Shown here piece by piece: positions 21,180 through 25,219 of a stretch of DNA of 25,219 nt. The stretch comes from Nitrososphaerota archaeon. Its GTDB lineage: Archaea > Thermoproteota > Nitrososphaeria > Nitrososphaerales > Gagatemarchaeaceae. Numbering within the stretch: position 1 is the first letter of the stretch; each line of letters opens with the position of its first letter. The position numbers and the translations under genes are program-made. The stretch spans positions 1-25,219 of the forward strand of contig VBPK01000166.1 in assembly GCA_005877225.1 (NCBI GenBank), given 5' to 3'. The notes under the pieces were generated by a model, which did not search any database, was not told where the DNA came from, and was given only the letters and a program-made list of their open reading frames with translations.

Positions 21180-22306
21180 TTCCGTGCGAGCCTCCTGTAG
21201 ACGCCTGGGAGGTCGCTCACCGAAGGCAGGATGAGCTCCACTCCTTCCCGCCTGAAGAATTCAACTTGGTCTCTAGTATCGTGCGAGGCCCCGTAGACTC
21301 CCGCAAAGGTCACACCTCCCGAGGAGGTTCTGACGTCCGTCGCCATCATGACGTCCTCCGCGGAGTCGCCGACGTAGAGGAGGTTCGAAGAACCGAGCTT
21401 GTCTCTGACATACAGCAAGCTGGCTGGGCTCGGCTTCTTCTCAAAATGAGGGACCACCTCGCGTTCGGGCCCAATCTCCCCGTCCCCGATAAAGACGGAG
21501 GCATCGAGATCGAAGAACGATAGGAGATCCCCCAGAGAATACTCGACCGCCTTCCTCGGCCTTCCGGTGTCGATCGCCAGCTTGTCTCCGAAACACTCCG
21601 AAAGGCGACGCAGGTCTGTCCCTGTAACGAGAACCCTGTCGCGGGCTATCAGGCCGGTCCCGGCGAAGTATTTTGGCCCGACCCCATACAACTCCTTGAA
21701 GAGCACCGGTCCGTGGTACATTTCATCGTAGAGCGTCGCTAGGCGGCTTTTTGGGGGGCTCCCGGGGTACCCCGTGTAGGCCCTCACCAAGGCGCAGATT
21801 TCCTGGTCAACGGCGGACATGGTCTCCCCGACGAACCTGTCTATCGAGGAGTGGCCGACCTGGCCTTTCGAATTCACGTACTCGACGATGATTCGGTTGA
21901 CGCCCGCGAAGACTGCCGGAACCGCGCTCCTGACCGCTCCCCCTGGAGTGACCGGGAGTCTGCGCGCGGTCGCCAAGGCCTCCTTGAATCGCATCGGCAT
22001 CGAGCACGTGGCGAACAGGCATAGAGCGTAAGTCGTGTCCCAGTCGTTGTTGAACCCCCCGGTCTTTCTCAACTTATGAATCAGGCGCGGGGCTTCCCTC
22101 CCCCACGGAAGCCTCACCCCGAACATCTCGCCGATGAGCCTCTTGACGACTCGAACCGTTGTCGCATCGTACGATTTCCGAGTGTCAACGAGTACGCCGT
22201 CGCAATCGAAGGCTGCGACATCGGTGCTCCGTAACGCCCTTTCAGAGCCCTTGCGGATCCAGGCGGGCCCGTGTTCCGTCCCGATGTGGGTGTATCTGGT
22301 GGTCAT
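21176..22306 (-). CDS. HAD-superfamily hydrolase, candidate histidinol-phosphate phosphatase
   Basis: 376 residues. All HAD motifs are present: nucleophile D34 and D36 in AAFDCDGVLVDT; motif II threonine in VLVTGTDL (near 226-231); motif III lysine in FEKKPSPASL (K290/K291); motif IV GDSAEDVMMA (D314, D318). Between motifs I and II lies an unusually long segment of about 180 residues, much larger than a common C1 cap. Its place between hisC and hisB, with 4-nt overlaps on both sides (ATGA, TTGA), and the absence of any other phosphatase in the operon make the histidinol-phosphate step the best guess. Position-based; a different phosphorylated substrate is possible. Confidence 0.8.
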   Translation of the reverse strand: MTTRYTHIGTEHGPAWIRKGSERALRSTDVAAFDCDGVLVDTRKSYDATTVRVVKRLIGEMFGVRLPWGREAPRLIHKLRKTGGFNNDWDTTYALCLFATCSMPMRFKEALATARRLPVTPGGAVRSAVPAVFAGVNRIIVEYVNSKGQVGHSSIDRFVGETMSAVDQEICALVRAYTGYPGSPPKSRLATLYDEMYHGPVLFKELYGVGPKYFAGTGLIARDRVLVTGTDLRRLSECFGDKLAIDTGRPRKAVEYSLGDLLSFFDLDASVFIGDGEIGPEREVVPHFEKKPSPASLLYVRDKLGSSNLLYVGDSAEDVMMATDVRTSSGGVTFAGVYGASHDTRDQVEFFRREGVELILPSVSDLPGVYRRLARN

Positions 22307-23376
22307 TTCGCGACGATCCCCCGCAGTCCTTCCAGGAGCTGCTTGTTCATCCTGCGAGTCCCCACGGTTATCCGGAGGCAGTTAGGAAAATCTAGAACAT
22401 CCCCGAGTTTCCTCGTTGAGACGCCGGCTGCAAGGAGCCTCTTGTGCGCTTCGCCTGAATCCACAGGCAGGCTGGCCATCAGGAAATTCGCCTCTGAATC
22501 GACCACCACGATCCCAGGAATCGCTCGGAGTCGCCGCGTAAGCCAGACCCGCTCATTTCGCACTTTGCCAACCCATTGTTCGATGCGGCTACGGTCTTTC
22601 AGCATAGCGATAGCCATTGCTGCTGCGACCCCGCTGACCGGAAATGGATACTGGACCTTAGCGAGAAATTCTGGAGCCCACTCCTCGTTCGCCACGATGT
22701 AGCCGAGCCGGAGGCCTGCCATCCCGTACGCCTTCGAGAAGGTCCTCAACACGGCAAGATTGCGCCTCTGTCTCACTCTCCTCGACAGACTGTAGCTTGC
22801 GAACTCAACGTACGCCTCGTCAAGGACCACGAGGCCCTGGAACGAATCGAGAACCTGCTCCACGTCAGCCCGGTTGAACTGGTTGCCGGTCGGATTGTTG
22901 GGGGAACAGATGAACGCAACGCCTCCGGGGCCGCCCCGCCGCAGGATCTCGGCTACTGGCAGGCCCAAGTCCGGGAGCATCTGAACACAGGCGCATTCAG
23001 CTCCCGCGATAATGGCTCGGAGTCTGTACATCGAGAAGGTTGGCGAGACGATAACTGCATTGTCGCCAGGCCCGAGGAACGCCTGGCAGATCAGGTCGAT
23101 GGCTTGGTCAGCGCCGGCGCACGGAATCACAGAGTCGGAGGGGACGCCGATTTGCGCTGAAACTTCCTTAGCCAGATTGGTGTCCGCGAGATCAGGATAG
23201 CTCCGCGGGTCGAGGTGCTCCGCGGACGTGCTGAGCGCCTCCCGGATTTCCGCCCTTGGCAGATGCCAGTTCTCGTTCGCATCAAGCTTGCTTTGGACTC
23301 CCTCCCGACTCTCGACTGAATGCTGGTAGCCCTCCCATCTTTGCAGCCGCGAAAGCCGTTCCTCCATCCAGTTCAT
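22303..23376 (-). CDS. hisC: Histidinol-phosphate aminotransferase
   Basis: PLP-dependent transamination of imidazole acetol phosphate with glutamate. 357 residues from the ATG at 23376, which overlaps the hisD stop (ATGA); the frame is open beyond, but only inside hisD. Class I/II fold landmarks: LDANENWH near 31-38, SPNNPTG (N161), VLDEAYVEF (D186), PLP lysine K215 in TFSKAYGMAGLRLGY, and LRITVG at the C-terminus (R for the phosphate). Third gene of the operon. Confidence 0.96.
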   Translation of the reverse strand: MNWMEERLSRLQRWEGYQHSVESREGVQSKLDANENWHLPRAEIREALSTSAEHLDPRSYPDLADTNLAKEVSAQIGVPSDSVIPCAGADQAIDLICQAFLGPGDNAVIVSPTFSMYRLRAIIAGAECACVQMLPDLGLPVAEILRRGGPGGVAFICSPNNPTGNQFNRADVEQVLDSFQGLVVLDEAYVEFASYSLSRRVRQRRNLAVLRTFSKAYGMAGLRLGYIVANEEWAPEFLAKVQYPFPVSGVAAAMAIAMLKDRSRIEQWVGKVRNERVWLTRRLRAIPGIVVVDSEANFLMASLPVDSGEAHKRLLAAGVSTRKLGDVLDFPNCLRITVGTRRMNKQLLEGLRGIVAK

Positions 23377-24683
23377 GGTTGGCCCAGTTCCCCGAATCGC
23401 GAGCGTGTGGAGAGGTAGTGGTTCGGAAGTCCCTCCGCATAGGCGATCGCCTTGAGGGACTTGATGACGCCCCATAGGCCCGCCTCCGTTCCCAAGACAC
23501 TCCAGTCTCGCTTCAGGAAGTCGAGGACCGACAGCGCTCCCCTGCTGGCGGAGAAACCGGCGGTTGGTATGACGTGGTCGGTTCCAGCGACATAATCACT
23601 CGCCGCGCAAGGTGAGTATGGTCCGAGGAGTTTCAGCCCTGCCCGCTCGACCCTCTCCCCGACCCGGACATAGTCGCGAGTTAGAATTTCAAGGTGCTCT
23701 GGCGCCACAGCGTCTATGAAGCCGCAAGCCGTCGATTCGCTATCGCAGATGGCAGAGAATCCGCGTTCGAGGGACGCCTCGATGTACTCCCTCCTTTCTA
23801 GACTCGGCAACAGCTTCAGGATTTCGGCCCTAACCTCGTTCGCGTACTCTTTAGAGTAAGTCACCAGCCCGCATAGGGTATCCGCGCCATGCTCCGCCTG
23901 TCCAATCACCTCCCAGGCAGGAAATCTGGGCTTGCAGTATTCGTCCGCGAACACGATCAGTTCGGTCGGGCCCGCATAAAAGTCGGTCTCGACATCGGGA
24001 GCCACCAACAGCTTTGCGGCAGACGCGTACACGCCGCCAGGCCCCACTATCTTGGCCACTCTGTTGAGTGATTTCGTACCGTAGGCGAGGGCGGAAATGG
24101 CTTGAGCGCCGCCGACCCTGTACACTTCGTCGACTCCCGCGACCTTCGCGGCGGCCAGAACCGCAGGGCTGACTTTGCCATGCCTCTGCGGCGGACTGGT
24201 CAAGACGACTCTCGGGACCCCTGCGAACTTTGCGACTCCCGCAGTCATGAGGACCGTGCTCGCGTAGGAAGCTCTTCCTCCTGGAGCGTAGCAGCCGACG
24301 GAGGGGAGCGGTCTCGAGCGTGCCATGACCGTGAACCCCTCGCTTCTGACTACGCGGCGCGCGCGGGGGAGAAGCGCGAGTTGAACTTTCCGTATCCGAC
24401 GCAGGGAGAAACGGAGTGCCCTGACCAGCTCTGGCCCGACCGAGTCGAACGCCTCGTCGATTTCTGAATCCTCGACCCTTAGCTCGCTCTCTTCTAGCTT
24501 GACCCCGTCAAACCTCTCCGCGTACTCGAGAAGGGCGGCGTCTCCCCTCATCTTGACGTCCGCTATGATGTCAAAGACCAGCCCCTGAGTTTCGGCGGAT
24601 ACTCTGGCCTTATCCCTAATTCTAGCAGCCTCTGCCGCGAGATTGCGCCGCGAGACTCTCAGGAGGGGAAGAATTGGATTCAT
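23373..24683 (-). CDS. hisD: Histidinol dehydrogenase
   Basis: Two-step NAD-dependent oxidation of histidinol to histidine, the last reaction of the pathway. 436 residues, normal for the family. Blocks: VGCYAPGGRASYASTVLM, RVGGAQAISALAYGT, KIVGPGGVYASAAK, DFYAGPTELIVFAD, VIGQAEHGAD (zinc ligands) and APEHLEI, which holds the catalytic Glu-His pair. In many HisD proteins the zinc-ligand block reads LLAQAEHD; here it is VIGQAEHG, keeping Q and H. The ATG at 24683 overlaps the hisG stop (ATGA). Confidence 0.96.
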   Translation of the reverse strand: MNPILPLLRVSRRNLAAEAARIRDKARVSAETQGLVFDIIADVKMRGDAALLEYAERFDGVKLEESELRVEDSEIDEAFDSVGPELVRALRFSLRRIRKVQLALLPRARRVVRSEGFTVMARSRPLPSVGCYAPGGRASYASTVLMTAGVAKFAGVPRVVLTSPPQRHGKVSPAVLAAAKVAGVDEVYRVGGAQAISALAYGTKSLNRVAKIVGPGGVYASAAKLLVAPDVETDFYAGPTELIVFADEYCKPRFPAWEVIGQAEHGADTLCGLVTYSKEYANEVRAEILKLLPSLERREYIEASLERGFSAICDSESTACGFIDAVAPEHLEILTRDYVRVGERVERAGLKLLGPYSPCAASDYVAGTDHVIPTAGFSASRGALSVLDFLKRDWSVLGTEAGLWGVIKSLKAIAYAEGLPNHYLSTRSRFGELGQP

Positions 24684-25219
24684 CCGCTTCCCTTATTGAT
24701 CTCGTCGAGTGGCAGCACCTGCTCGGGTGCGTGGACAACCAGCCCTTGGGCGACCCTCCTGAGCGTCGGCAGAAGCCCGAGCATCTCTGACTTCGAAACG
24801 ACGGTGTTTACCGCAAACCAGCCCTTCTCCGAAAGCGGGCTTATCGTGGGCTTCTTGAGCGCGGGGAGCGATTTCAGGAGCTTCTGGAGATCCTTCTCCC
24901 GCACGTTCAGAAAGATGTGCACCTTCTTTCTTGCCTCGACCACTCCCTTCAGCCCGGCCATTAGGTCGATGATCTTCTCCCTTTTCCACGGGTCATCGAG
25001 GGCTTGACTATTGGTTACCAGACGGGCGCTCGAAACCGTGATTTCATCCATTACCTTGAGATTATTCTGCTCCAGACTGGACCCCGTCTCCGTCACCTCG
25101 ACGATTGCGTCGGCGTCCTCGGGTGGCTTGGCCTCAGTCGCCCCGAAGGAGAGGTAGATGACTGCTTTCGAATTCTTGCCCTTGGTCCACCACGGGGTTA
25201 CGACCTTCGGTTCGAGCCG
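24680..25219 (-). CDS. hisG: ATP phosphoribosyltransferase, long form, C-terminal part
   Basis: First enzyme of histidine synthesis; it runs off the right edge, leaving the last 179 residues. The visible catalytic part contains ADAIVEVTETGSSLEQNNL and an SSARLVTN block, the PRPP-binding neighbourhood and domain end of HisG. A C-terminal ACT-like domain follows (KKVHIFLNVREKDL, LPALKKPTISPLS, WFAVNTVVSKSEM, then GLVVHAPEQVLPL), marking the long, hexameric, histidine-inhibited form that needs no HisZ. Feedback control of the whole operon's flux probably acts here. Start and promoter lie outside the window. Confidence 0.95.
   Translation of the reverse strand, partial: RLEPKVVTPWWTKGKNSKAVIYLSFGATEAKPPEDADAIVEVTETGSSLEQNNLKVMDEITVSSARLVTNSQALDDPWKREKIIDLMAGLKGVVEARKKVHIFLNVREKDLQKLLKSLPALKKPTISPLSEKGWFAVNTVVSKSEMLGLLPTLRRVAQGLVVHAPEQVLPLDEINKGSG

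Overview
The window looks like a chromosomal segment of a GC-rich archaeon. Many 5' ends sit about 25-28 nt downstream of short AT-rich TATA-like boxes with little or no leader, and TTG/GTG starts are common. Gene content agrees: a Hef-type SF2 helicase, an archaeal-type aspartate-semialdehyde dehydrogenase, zinc-ribbon mini-proteins and a winged-helix regulator tethered to the membrane. A TACK-group archaeon (for example a non-ammonia-oxidising Thaumarchaeota relative) is my best guess, but no marker gene here settles it. I saw no rRNA, tRNA or CRISPR array.

Left part (1-6350), small divergent units: a truncated enolase-superfamily gene (-) opposite a zinc-ribbon protein and a coupled hypothetical (+); a small two-helix membrane protein and a membrane-tethered winged-helix regulator (-); a hypothetical, an unlisted 38-residue membrane mini-protein and an NAD-dependent epimerase/dehydratase (+); endonuclease III and a MazG-like pyrophosphohydrolase (+); a UbiE-like methyltransferase (-) divergent from a seven-helix membrane protein with faint UbiA resemblance (+); and a zinc-ribbon mini-protein (-). 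Two gene pairs overlap tail to tail.

Middle (6440-12033): a tight operon of acyl-CoA dehydrogenase, a CoxG/SRPBCC protein and a six-hairpin glycosidase, then a calcineurin-like phosphoesterase, converging on a helicase-only Hef-like protein.

Right half (12161-25219), two amino-acid operons pointing at each other. The first (+), asd-hom-lysC-thrB-thrC, encodes every step from aspartate to threonine. The second (-) reads hisG-hisD-hisC-HAD phosphatase-hisB-hisH-hisA-hisF-hisI, with almost every junction a 4-nt overlap or a 0-1 nt gap. It covers histidine synthesis except HisE; the HAD protein is the obvious candidate for the histidinol-phosphatase step. hisG runs off the right edge.

The 370-nt space between the two operons holds a decayed reading frame and imperfect dyads that look like the 3' end of an IS200/IS605-type tnpB gene, the part that in intact elements also specifies the guide (omega) RNA. 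This is the most unusual item in the window, and it rests on pattern recognition only.
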